Source: Ectocarpus siliculosus
Taxonomy: Eukaryota; Sar; Phaeophyceae; Ectocarpales; Ectocarpaceae
Reading direction: 5' to 3'
NCBI GenBank assembly: GCA_000310025.1
Contig: FN648187.1
Coordinates: 219,612-273,845, forward strand
DNA: 54,234 nt
Under the pieces are notes generated by a model. That model was given only the letters and a program-made list of their open reading frames with translations, made no database searches and was not told where the DNA came from. Positions 24,131 through 35,100 of the stretch are shown here, piece by piece. The position numbers were made by a program, and so were the translations under genes. The first letter of the stretch is position 1, and every line of letters begins with the position of its first letter.

Positions 24131-25591
24131 CGTGCACCGGAGGGGGCTCTATGTGCGTCCCGTTCAATATGTTGCACTTTTTTTTACGTGTGTGTGTGTG
24201 CGGTGGTAGTGACTTTTTCCGTAGATGCATAACATGTGCATGCCCCACGAAGGACCAATATGAAGTCTCCCCGCTGTGCGGAGGCAAACACGCACATCTG
24301 GAAGAGGCACGCATGCGGCATGTACCTGACCCGAGCGTATCACACGTCACACCGCCTAGGAGCACGAGCAGCAGCAGCAGCGTAGACAGACATGGGATCG
24401 TGACAGACAGATGCGTGACAGACAGATGGCAAATATTAAGTCAGGCTCACAACTTACCCGCCACATTCATTCGTCTCGATCGAGCCTCCGAATTTCCCAC
24501 CATCCATGTGAAAGCAAGCAGCTGCATACATCACGGGACATTACAACAATAACGCATGCACCAAAAACAAAAGCCGGTGATGGCGATGAGTTGGATGCGG
24601 GAGACCCAGCACCAGCACCAACCAGCATCAGGCAGGGTACGGCTTTTGTAAAGACAGTAAGTAGCGCGGCGCAAGTACGCAGCAACCTGTCTGAACCGAT
24701 CCCGGGTAACCATATCCTGATAGCGCACAGCAGTAGACCCTCGCGCCCTCGACGATTTCTCTCGATGGTAGGTGTGATCTAGACTTGGGAAGGTGTGTTC
24801 CCAACTTTGGTTTTGTGATTATTGGTCGGTCCAGTTGATTGATATGTCTGTCTACTGTTATTTTAGCAGTCGGTTGGACCCACTCAACATCAATAAGCAC
24901 CACGGCCAGGTTACACATGGCGCATGACTACCCACGGCGTGCAGGTCGTATAGGCTCGGCCCTCCTGGTTTTCGAAGCTGGTCTCGGATCAGCGTCCCAG
25001 CGGTGATGCGTTTTTTGGTCTTGTTGTTGCGTCTCTGTCCCTGTGTCTTCTCCTGGTTTTATTATTCCTTAATTCTCCTGGTTTCAATCGCGCGCGCGCG
25101 CGATCTCCGTTTTTGTGTTCCCCTTTTCGTGGAAAACCAAGGGGATGGGGTGACCGATCTCCTACGAACTTTGGGCGCATGTGCCTGTGAAGCACGGTCA
25201 TCTGTTGCCGAAGCACGACCAAACCGACCGGTGTGGCGGAGAGCGCGCTATTTTTCTTGTTCCTCAGAAGCGAACAGATCGTCAATCGGTGCCCAATAGA
25301 TCTCGTTCTGGTTCCAAAGGTGGGTTATTTCGGCTTCCCGGAAATCAAGTTTTGGGGCCCCTGTATCGTGCGGCGCAACTTTGGCGATATTTAGAGCCTG
25401 TTTTTTCCCTCCTGGGACGGAGGGAAAAGAACGGTCGCGCTTCGCGCTCCGCGGCTCATGATGTACTATTGAAAACCAACGCGTGCACACTCACGTGGAT
25501 ACATGATCCGGTACGTTACTGCTGAGTGAAATCACGAAGTTTGCATCGCTCGTCTTTTTCGTCCCGCGAAACAGGCTCTGTTGTTCCAGAT

Positions 25592-27489
25592 ATGACCCTG
25601 GATGCCAGCTATCCGGGCGAACTTGTCCAACCCATCTCCGATGTCATGCTGCGGGAGTCCATGACTTTTGGCGAGTACTTCAACCAACCCATGAATGGGA
25701 TCTTGTGGCCCGACTCCCTGAAAGAGATACGGTTCGACAAAATCGACCATTGCAATTCTCGGACTGCAGGTGGTGTCATGCAACCCATCGCGGGTGCCAC
25801 GTGGCCTGCCTCCGTCGAAATTATGGTCTTTGGCCCAACCTTCAACCAGCCCATCGCGGATGGCACGTGGCCGGCTTCCCTACGGCAGCTGTCGTTCGGG
25901 CACTCCTTTAACCAGCCCATCGAACAAGTTGTGTGGCCAGCTTCCTTGCAGCAGCTTTCGTTGGGGGACGGATTCAACGAGTCCGTCACCGGGGTTGTGT
26001 GGCCGACCTCACTGCAAGAGCTATCGTTCGGGACGAAATTCAACCAGCCCATCGTTGGAGCCTTGTGGCCGGCCTCCCTGCAACAGCTATCGTTCGGGAT
26101 GAAATTCAACCAGTTCATCGCCGAGGTCGTGTGGCCGGTCTCCCTGCAGCAGTTGTCATTAGGGTGGAAATTCAACCAGTCCATCGCCGAGGTCGTGTGG
26201 CCGGTCTCCCTGCAACAGCTGTCGTTTGGGAGGGAATTCAACCAGCCTATCGCCGAGGTCGTGTGGCCGGCCTCCCTGCAGCAGCTGTGGTTCGGGGACA
26301 AATTCAACCAACCCATCGCGGGTGTCACGTGGCCTGCCTCCCTTGAAATTCTGGTCTTTAGTAGCCAAAGCTTCAACCAACCCATCGCGGATGTCAAATG
26401 GCCGGCCTTGCTGCAGTTCCGTTCGGTATGAAATTCGACCAGCCCATCGCCGAGGTCGTGTGGCCGGTCTCCCTGCAACAACTGTCGTTTGGTAGGGAAT
26501 TCAACCAGCCTATCGCCGACGTCGTTTGGCCAGCCTCGCTGCAGCAGTTATCGTTCGGGTGTAAATTCAACCAGTCCGTCGCCGAGGTTGTGTGGCCGGT
26601 CTCCCTGCAACAACTGTCCTTAGGGTACACATTCAACCAGCCGATCGCCGAGGTTGTGTTGCCAGCAAGCCTCCAGGAGCTGAGTTTTGGGCACAACTTT
26701 AATCAGCCTATCGCCGAGGTCAGGTGGCCTGTCTCCCTGCAACAGCTATGGTTGGACTGGAAATTCGACCAGCCCATTGTTGGAGTCGTTTGGCCGTCCT
26801 CGCTTCAAGTATTGTATTTGGGGGGAAGCTTCAACCAACCCATCGAAGAAGCCGTGTGGCCGGTCTCCTTGAAGCAGCTTTTGTTCGGGTCCCAATTCAA
26901 CCAATCCATCGCCAGGGTCGTTTGGCCGGCCTCGCTGCAGCAGCTATCGTTTGGGCAGCTATCGGATGGGCCGAGTGGGTCTGAATTTAACCAGCCCATC
27001 GCGGAGGTCGTGTGGCCGGCCTCCCTGCAACAGCTATCGTTCGGAACGAATTTCATCCAGCCCATTGTTGGAGTCGCTTGGCCAGTCTCCCTGCAGCAGC
27101 TATCGTTCGGGTGGCATTTCAACCAGTCCATCGCCGAGGTCGTGTGGCCGGTCTCCCTGCAACAGCTATCGTTCGGGCAGGAATTCAACCAGCCTATCGC
27201 CGACGTCGATTGGCCAACGTCGCTGCAGCAGCTTTCCATCGGGTTCGCATTCAACCAGCCCATCGCGAATGTCACGTGGCCGGTCTCCCTTGAGATTCTG
27301 GTATTTGGCGCAAGCTTCAACCAACCCATCGAGGACGTCACGTGGCCGGCCTCCCTGCGGCAGCTGTCATTAGGGTTCTACTTTAACCAGCCCATCGAAC
27401 AAGTTGTGTGGCCAGAGTCTCTTGAAACACTTACGGTCGGGGGCTGTGCCCAACCTATCGTCCAAGGAGACCAGCCGACCGCGGAGTGA
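25592..27489 (+). pseudogene. FNIP-type repeat protein, about 27 repeats, broken by one frameshift
   Basis: Two open frames (to 26431 and from 26398) together encode a solenoid of 22-residue repeats with consensus FNQPIAEVVWPASLQQLSFG plus two variable residues. I count about 12 before and 15 after the break. This matches the FNIP repeat (a leucine-rich-repeat relative known from Dictyostelium, giant viruses and algae), usually a protein-interaction module. At 26411-26416 the unit reads CTGCAGTTCCGTTCGG where other units read CTGCAGCAGCTATCGTTCGG. That is a 4-nt loss that shifts the frame and brings a stop 15 nt on. Restoring register would give about 633 residues. The start used is ATG 25592; a GTG lies upstream at 25526 after an in-frame stop. 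An acceptor-like CAG at 25574 hints at a 5' exon, and a candidate frame (25181-25525) precedes it, but their phases do not fit. One unit near 26955 has a 10-residue insertion. A truncated but expressed gene, or an assembly error, is possible. Confidence 0.85.
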
Positions 27490-28805
27490 GTGTCGCAGGT
27501 GGCGGGAAGCATGGCATCACTCCTGCTTGGGGTTGTTTCCCAAGGTGGTTCGTCGATGCATGGCCTCACTATTAATAGTTCATTCGAAACGCCTAGGCGG
27601 TGTTGCCTAGGGTCGTCTACATACTCACGTATGTTTTGTTTTGAGTCAGGTTTCCGTGCAGTCTGTTGGCAATGTGTCTTGTTTAGATTCAAAAACTAAG
27701 TTTGCTGTCGGAGACGGAACATACTGAATTTTGTTGTAACCGAAAGAGTTGCAACGCATCATTATCGCAAAACCGGGACTACATGTAGAGCACATTTCGC
27801 GTGCCCCCCGAACTTCCCCAGTGGAGAGAGCACGCGTGCGCTGTGCGTTGTCGTCGGCCGTTGCGCGCGCGAGCGCGAGGGAGGACCACGGAGTATGTGA
27901 GCACGCCGAAGAATTGAAGCATTGGTCAACATAGGCAGGTGGCCACAGGATGCACCACAGACCCTTCCTTGTGTGTCTACACATTATAGTGACCAGTGGT
28001 GGTGGAGGAGTGAAGGTGGTACCACTCTGGAATCAACGGGTTGTTTCTGTTCGTCGCACATACGTAAGTGTTGTATTTTTTTTGTTCGGTGTTTTGGACG
28101 TATCTCTAGGACTGTTTCTCGGTAGCGTTTGGGAGCGTAGCGGGCCTAGAAAAGAGGAGAGCGAGAGGGCAGAGCGCATGGCAGTTTTCGCTTCGTCTAC
28201 GCGAAGAGTATGTGTAGAGTGACGGGTGCCACCATTTGCAGTCCGCGTGCTGATTATAACTTATGGGAGCGATTCAACATACGAGGGACAATCGTTGCGT
28301 GTGTGCATGCCCTCCTGGCTTCGGTTGGTTTCTCTGCTGGGATGATAGAATAGGGCTGCTTCCTTGTTAGGCAGAAGCTCGCACATCGTCTGACTGAGGC
28401 GGTGACGTTGATGTCCCAATGGTCGCACCTTGGGGTGCTCCAATATTTATTGCGAAAAGACAAACTTGGCATGCTCCAAATTTTGGGATCGTTTCAACTG
28501 ACCGAGATTATTTTCGAAGAACCGCATATGAAAGCACCTCCGCAGCCCAGAGCAAAACTCGCAATCTCCAAGCACGGTGGCTCGCTACTCGAGCCAGTGT
28601 CGAATAAATCTAACCCTCCAAAAAGACAAAAATACCAACTAGCATATGCTTGTGGGTAGAGTGGCGCAAATCCATTCGTCCACGTGGAGTCCCACATACC
28701 TCACCACATCACCTAAACAGCAAATGCTTCTGGGTAGAGTGGCGCGAGCCCACTCGCCAAAAGTAATCCCAGACACCTCACTGGCCCCGAGGGGCAACTC
28801 ACAGC
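27490..28805. other. No recognised gene
   Basis: Downstream flank of the FNIP repeat gene. Short open frames only. A diverged direct repeat of about 80 bp (GGGTAGAGTGGCGC... near 28656 and 28732) is the only structure noted. Confidence 0.5.
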
Positions 28806-29559
28806 CTACAACCAAGTTTCCCGCCAGATGCCTCTAGTGCGGGGCCACACTGGCTCGACGCACAGAAAGAGCGGGCGCTCTCCGGTACATGGTGCTTTCC
28901 GTTCACCGCGCGCCGTTCTCCTCTTGACATCGCGCCTCTCCGCAAGCTCCGCCAACTCCTCCAGATAGAGGTAGATCCCTCCCTCCTCTCGCCTCCGGAC
29001 CCGGTGGCTTTTGACTTCCCACAGCTCTCCCCCGGCCAGGCCCGAGCTCACGTCATCGCCATCCATGTCGTCGTCGTTGTGGTCGAGCATCTCGGAGATG
29101 AGGGCTTGGTCGTGGGAGGCGAGGACTACTCCCCCTCCGTAGCCCTCGAGGGCCGTCTTGAGGGCGTCGATACTGGCCAGGTCGAAAGTGGTTGGTTGGC
29201 TTTTTGCGAGAAGACGGGGAGGGAAAGGGCGTGGTGTTGTGAGGTGGTGTTTCGGCCTTGGAAAGTGTGCGTGGTCTCTCGCCCGACAATGTTATCACTC
29301 AGTAACAGGCTCGATTCGAGCTGGCCGCCAGGATCTTTCGCGGATACCAACTGCAGTGATTCGTAGCGTGTGAGCTGTTCGTATGTATGCGCAGGGGTTT
29401 ACGGGATGTGTTAGGCATGTTCGAGCGCGGAGAGTCTCTTTCTTTCGGAATGGCACGTCGGCCCGGCAGGTGGCTAGCAGAGGATCACAAAGGTGCGATG
29501 ATACGATGGAGCGCTCAGGCTTAAGCCGTTGGGTACACCATCGTGGTGACGATCTTTCT

Positions 29560-29625
<66 letters not shown>

Positions 29626-31454
29626 CCCTCCCTCCTCTCTCTCTCTCTCTTCCTCTCTCTCTCACCCTCCCCACAAGCCGCAAAAACAACAAACAAGCGG
29701 ATGCAAAAGGAGAAACACATAGATCTGCAACCACAACCTCGCCAAGCAGACGCAAGTGAGGCCGATGTGTCAGCTCCGCCAGCACTACCCTGCTCTTCTG
29801 CCCTTCCGACAGTCTCCGCATCTCTTGCAGGGCCAGACGGCCGGTGATACCGCAGCAGCCTGTGGGGCGCGCGCGGGCGGAGCACCTGACGACGGTGACG
29901 GTGAGAATTAGCAGGGTTGATCGGCCAACAGGTTGAAATGCACCACACTTCTCTGTTGTAAAACCGTAGATGCCTTGAATAAATATATAGGTACCTGATG
30001 GAATGTTTTAGGGGCCAAGTTGGAAATGGAATACGAGCTACTTTTACAACAGGCTTGGCGCAATTGCTCTCTTTTCACTTCAAGGTGGCGAGGTCTTCCA
30101 TTCTGTTACCCTGTTGTTGCGCCAGCGTTGTGACCACTCCCAAAAACAATGTCCACCGACGCCGACGAGATGAAAACAGATCTGGCAAGTTTTGCACTTT
30201 TGTACCGCAGGGCGTGATTTCACTCGCACTCCCCAGTTGGTCACAAAGAAACGACGCCCGCAAAGAAAACTAATTCACCAAGCTGACGACGCAATTCGGC
30301 CTCGTTGATGCCCTCCACGTTACCGAAGATCCTCCGCATTTGCTGCAGCGGGCTGTCGGACATGAGAAGCGTCTCCACGTGGTGCTGGACGCGGAGGGTC
30401 GAAACGGAAGAAGAAAACAAATTGTCTTGAATATCATTCCGTCACCACCGCATATATGTAGGGTACAAATTGACAAAGCTGTCGCGACAGTATTAAACAC
30501 GCCTTGTGTATTCGGACAAGTAATTTTCGGTTTTGACTCGAAATAGCTACAGATATCTCGAGGTGATCCTCATTCGTCCCCCCGCCTGACCTGTCTACGC
30601 GCGCGTTGGAATTTCGGACGATTCTCCCTCGTGTCGGGGCAAGGTTGTCGCCGCCCCCTGTCGCAACCCACGGGGGCGCCGCTTCCGGCCTCGGTAGCGG
30701 CCGCAATGAGTCTCAAGAGAGTGCTCTTGCCGGACCCGTTTCGACCCACCAGTACGACCCTGTATATTTATTAGTTAAGCAAGAAGATGAAAGCTTGTTT
30801 TCATGCACTTCATAATTGCATTAGGTTGCAAGTTTGTTTTCTTCAAGCGCATTGTAATAACGTTAGGACATAAGTTGCAGGATTGTTTTCAAGTACTTCG
30901 CAGAAAATGATAGAGTAGGCTACAAAGTTGCAGAGCTTGCCGAGCACTTAAACTTCCGAAAAATCAATAAAAACACTCGCCACAAACAAGTGAGGGCAGC
31001 AGTTCTGAGGCACTTCCACCATGCGAGGCTCGATCTTGTGTGATGTCCATCCGCACGCTATTTTTGTGACTGGTGTTCACCAATACTTACCAACATCTCT
31101 AGGGGCTTCAGGCCTCAGCAATCGAAAAGAGTGCCGTTCCTCCCGTGACTACTGATGCTCAAGCGTTTCTGTCGTCGTGGTTCGCGGCAATCAATTCTGG
31201 GCGATTCATACAGACGGGTCTCACCACAACACAACCGCGCACACCACGCGCACCTGCTCCTGCGCGTGAAGTCCATCGTGACGCCCTCCAAAAGCTGTTG
31301 GTTCTTGCCAAACGACGATAAAGTATAGGAAGTTGACGGGGGGGAGGAGAAGGTCACTCCGCGGCACTACACGATGGGGGCGTCCATCGCGCACGAGAGG
31401 GGAGCCACGTTGGGAAGCTTGAAGACCGTCTCTTTGTCCACGTGCGCAGCCAAA
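28806..31454 (-). pseudogene. ABC-F family ATPase, 5'-truncated pseudogene (C-terminal nucleotide-binding domain)
   Basis: Five exon remnants run right to left: 31454-31254, 30759 to about 30591, 30384-30279, 29859-29738 and 29199-28806. Most junctions keep phase. They spell one ABC-F nucleotide-binding domain in order. First comes the entry strand (FGKNQQLLEGVTMDF), then Walker A (VGRNGSGKST), the arm segment (HHVETLL...SPLQQMRR), the signature (LSEGQKSRV, Gly to Glu), a Walker B remnant (LRLLGE, catalytic Asp replaced by Gly), PTNH, and the H-loop (VVLASHDQALI). Lesions are an in-frame TAG at the PIV-CRG position (about 31371), a frame change after Walker A, one extra T after PTNH (29185-29187), and the lost Walker B Asp. 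The first ABC domain is absent. Intact ABC-F proteins (GCN20/ABCF type) act in translation or ribosome assembly with two such domains. Retained introns show this was a DNA-level duplicate, not a retrocopy. Confidence 0.85.
29564..29660 (+). repeat. (CT)n microsatellite
   Basis: A long CT/TC tract, interrupted by GCCCCTCCCTC, inside an intron of the ABC-F pseudogene. On the minus strand it reads as GA repeats that give spurious Arg-Glu open frames. Confidence 0.95.
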
Positions 31455-33085
31455 CTGTCAAACAAATGGCACAAAACGAAGATGGGTGGGCAAAAGAGGG
31501 ACGGGGCGACTCACGACCATGTGGGGTGGGTGGAGGAGATAAGAGACCGAATCGTGGTAACCCCATACCATGGACTGTGGTGCGTCCGACGTATTTTTCA
31601 GCCTTTCTTGCACGCTTCTGGTGGCAGGACCTCTTGTATGTATTGGCGGGCTTCGCCCGCGAAGTGAAACTCCAAAGCCTATGTCGTCTCGGTACGTAAA
31701 TAATTTGCCATTACGTTGCGAATGGCAGTGGCAAAGCTAGACGAAGCCAGTATATCGACAGGTAGCTGACGGAATTTCTTCAAGCCTCTAGCAAGACACA
31801 TCCCTCGACGTTCTGTACAACCGAGATACAGCGCTATGCTAGGCGCGGCTCAATGCACTCGGGCAGAATGCAGGCGTGCTCCGCAAGTCCCGGGGAGGAT
31901 GATGGTGGCCAGGCCAACGACCAAGGCTAAGAACATTGACCTCTCTGCTCTTCTTGTGCCTCTTGGGCGACGAAACCGTTTGCTTTCGCAGCTTCGATAT
32001 TTAACTCCGCAGCCTGCTCAGCTGTATGCTATGAGAAGCAAGGAAGCAGCATAGTACGTTCAGCTGCCGATGAAAGATAGAGAGTACTTGCCGAAGTTGA
32101 ACAGACGCTGCGGCCAACAAGTAAGTGCTTAGGTATCGGTGAATCGATTGAAGTCTCTCTGTCGGGAGACCAAGGTACAGCATGTAGCAAGAGGGAAGGA
32201 AAGTCAGGTGGGGGTGGACACCGCAAAGAAAGGCGAGATATCCGCGTTTTGCTGGGAAATCACACTCGGACCAATCTACGTTGCCGATACATATTGCGTA
32301 CATGAGTCATTATACTTCACCGATACCGGTAGGGTGGATGCTTCCGGATGGAGAGTATGTACCACCAGGCAGGCACAATGTGTGTACTGCTGTAGTTTCG
32401 CTGGTTCTCACGTGCTGGCAAAGTGTAAACACAATGATGATGACTCTCGATTAATTGTGAGCATCTTTATGAGCGGGCCTTCACTGCCAACAGAGAGAAT
32501 CAGACGTACTGTGGTCACCACCGGAGCTACGCTCGGCCGGATAACCGCATTGACGTCGGTGTATGTCTGTACTGGGCGGGCGCGTATCTTTCTGCCTACG
32601 TACCACTCTCGCTCCGTCCACAACAACTGCCGTGCAAGTTGTACTGCTAAAGTATAGTACTGACATGCAGTCGTTCAATCTGTATTCTACATTATTTATT
32701 GTTATTTGAGCGTGTCCTTCTCGACCGCATCCACGTGCTGGTAGGCAACACGGCTGTGGCCTGTGGTTGATACGGTATCCGTCGCTCGAGCTGACTTCTC
32801 GCCATGGCTGTCTTTCTCGCGCTCTCAAGAGGAGAGAGTGGTGCGTGGTGGCGGGTGGCGAGTGGCGGTAAAATTAAGGAAGAATAAAATTAAGGAATAA
32901 TAAAAACACACACAGAAAGACTACCCAATGTGATGTGATGGGCGAACTTTCCCGAACAGTCACCTTACATCATCCAAACCCTCCGCATCCATCCATCCCA
33001 TCTTTCGGGCATCGGGCTATCCGGCTGCATCTTGGTTTGCACCAGCTGGCACACAGCGAAGCTGCAACCCTCGGACGCCGTCCGG
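31455..33085. other. No recognised gene
   Basis: Upstream side of the ABC-F pseudogene; I looked for its missing N-terminal ABC domain here and found no Walker or signature motif on either strand. A 172-codon frame at 32139-32657 on + has no recognisable domain and lacks a convincing ATG start. Confidence 0.5.
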
Positions 33086-34147
33086 ATGAGCGTAGCTCCA
33101 GTGGCAACCGTATCTCCAGTGTTCTCTGACGAGCCCCCAACAGCAGTGATATTGGCGAACGAACCGGTCCCAGCTGAAGGCGGAGGCTGGATTTCGGCAA
33201 CCTCAAGTCCTGGTGGTGCTGCTGGTGCTTCTGCTGTTGTTGTTGAAGAACACGCCGCCGATGTGGAGTCCGGTACAAGACGACCAATACCCACCCGTGC
33301 TGCTGCCGCGCCGGCAGCTGGAGGACCAACCGCTGATGATGTTGAAAAGAGCTGTGGCCTGACTTCGCGTCGCTGGCACCAGCTCTTCGCTCTGGGCATC
33401 GGTCTGCTGGAGGCAGCGTTCAGCCTCAACAATGCCATCGCTGAGGACGCGTTCAAGATCGAGGACGCTGCGAGCTTCGTCTTCTCTGCGTCGGCTGTCC
33501 AGGAGTCCGTCGGCCTAGCCGTGATGCTTCTGCTCTCGCTATGCAGAGCAAGAGTTGGGGAGCAGGATGCGGTGATGGAAGAGTTTGGCTCGCCGCTTGC
33601 GATTCTTGTGAACGGCGTTCGGCAAACAGACAGGTCTTTAACCAAGACTGGGCATTTCGGCGCGATGTGCCAGGCGGCGGTCGTGGCCGTAACAGGCCTC
33701 GTGCTGCTACAGAAGGTGGACGCGAGGGGCTTCGTCATTCTCTTCTACGCCCTCTTGGTGCTCTTCTGCGGTTTCTGCCTTGTCACGAACACCGTCTTCT
33801 GTGCGGGTTACTTCCGGAACCTGGTCGTCGTCTCTAGGTTAGACTCTGCGCTTGATCCTGACAACCCGGCTGTCGGCTTGACTTACGCCTTGATTGCGCT
33901 GCCACTTGGTGTCGATGTCGCTGAGATTCTGTTTTTGTTCCTCGGAGGGCAATCGTGGAACGCTACAATATTGGCATTGTTGGATGTGGGTGTAACGGCC
34001 ATGGTCGTCTTTCCTTTCGGGTACAAGAGGTTCATGACAGCTTTTCCAGAGGCCGCGCGGCGCCTGGGACTGGACTCAGGCCGCGCGTGCGATCACTACT
34101 ACTGTTGCTGTAACCTGGAAACCCTGTTGTACGTTGTTTTCGTTTGA
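33086..34147 (+). CDS. Intronless multi-pass membrane protein of unknown function
   Basis: An uninterrupted frame of 371 codons opens at 33032. I prefer the internal ATG at 33086 (MSVAPVATVSP), giving 353 residues. The first third is Ala-, Pro- and Val-rich low complexity, probably disordered and cytosolic. About six hydrophobic spans follow: ALGIGLLEAAFSL, ESVGLAVMLLLSLC, AAVVAVTGLVLL, FVILFYALLVLFCGFC (possibly a double span), YALIALPLGVDVAEILFLFL and LALLDVGVTAMVVFPF. A Cys-rich tail ends the protein (HYYCCCN). I do not recognise the family. The absence of introns is unusual beside neighbours with 5-14 exons and could mean a recent retrocopy, transfer or an orphan gene. Sustained membrane-protein composition over the C-terminal two-thirds argues for real coding. 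Confidence 0.55.
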   Translation: MSVAPVATVSPVFSDEPPTAVILANEPVPAEGGGWISATSSPGGAAGASAVVVEEHAADVESGTRRPIPTRAAAAPAAGGPTADDVEKSCGLTSRRWHQLFALGIGLLEAAFSLNNAIAEDAFKIEDAASFVFSASAVQESVGLAVMLLLSLCRARVGEQDAVMEEFGSPLAILVNGVRQTDRSLTKTGHFGAMCQAAVVAVTGLVLLQKVDARGFVILFYALLVLFCGFCLVTNTVFCAGYFRNLVVVSRLDSALDPDNPAVGLTYALIALPLGVDVAEILFLFLGGQSWNATILALLDVGVTAMVVFPFGYKRFMTAFPEAARRLGLDSGRACDHYYCCCNLETLLYVVFV

Positions 34148-35100
34148 AATATATATGACGGTGGCCACTCTGAGACGGCTGTGACCGAAATTAGAAGGGC
34201 ATGTGTTGATAGACGTACGTGCTTGTAAGGTGTATATTGTGCTGGGTATACAAATTATTTAAGTTTGTAAGTATGTAGTCCCGTGTGCCATCGGTTGCGA
34301 TGAGGGTTGGTTCGTTTCCTGTGAATACTTGTGTGAGCTGGGGCATTCAGAGCTTGGCCGATGACTTGATCCACTTCATCCAGCAGATGGAAATCTTGAG
34401 TGTAAAAAATGACAAAACAAGTGTGATCCACGACGTACAAGTAGTCTCGCAAGAGGGGAGGTGGCTTGACGGCGCGAAACGACGCTTGGCAATTGGCAAG
34501 TCCTCGTTTGTTTTGGGCTCGCCCTTTCCGTTCCCGTTTGTCCGGTACGCTCCTCGATCACAAAATACGGGCAGACCGCATGTCCGGCGAAAGGCGCACA
34601 CGAAATCGTCCTTGACATATGCATATATATATATATACGCTTCACCCCTTTTCGTCTTCCAAGCAGCCCAGGCTGGTGGCACGCCTCTTGCACGAGCAGC
34701 CAGCGCACTTACAAGGCAGTTTTCGATGTGTCAAGAAGGATCACAAACATCTCCCGACTGTATGTGCGTACTCCCACCCCGGACGATGTTGTGTCTGCTA
34801 TGCTTATGTCATCGATCCCTGTTGCAATTAACGAGCAACCGTTTGTTGTCAAACCAGGGTGTCCTGAAAAGCGCGCGTTACGGCCCAACGATCCGCGATC
34901 TCTCGGTGTGCGGCTGTCCACATACTCCGAGCGAGAGCATGGGCACATGTCGCCATAAACACAAACAATAAAACATGCCCAAATTAAACGGCTGAAAACA
35001 AATTTATTCAACAAAAAAACAACATTCTCCCCTCGTTCTTGCCTCTCCAAGTGTCTCTTATTGCCACCCCGACGATCCCCAACTACAACGGCTGTGCGTG
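34148..35100. other. No recognised gene; intergenic
   Basis: Convergent intergenic space between the membrane-protein gene (+) and the 3' end of the pseudouridine synthase gene (-). A 228-codon frame at 34285-34971 on + has no familiar motif. A short (AT)n tract lies at 34622-34636. Confidence 0.5.

Larger units (their letters stand above)
20833..25180. other. No recognised gene
   Basis: Only short open frames without familiar motifs are seen. One at 22238-22531 on + begins with a hydrophobic segment that could act as a signal peptide, but nothing else supports it. Small structural features are listed separately: a perfect inverted repeat at 21576-21615 and a tRNA-like segment at 24044-24130. 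Confidence 0.5.

Noticed and set aside
25609-26481. 290-codon minus-strand frame opposite the FNIP array
   Set aside because: It is an antisense shadow of the 66-nt repeat; the plus-strand frame has the family consensus.
29295-29948. 217-codon minus frame with Arg-Glu repeats
   Set aside because: The repeat is the GA strand of a (CT)n microsatellite; the real ABC-F exon here is in another frame (29859-29738).
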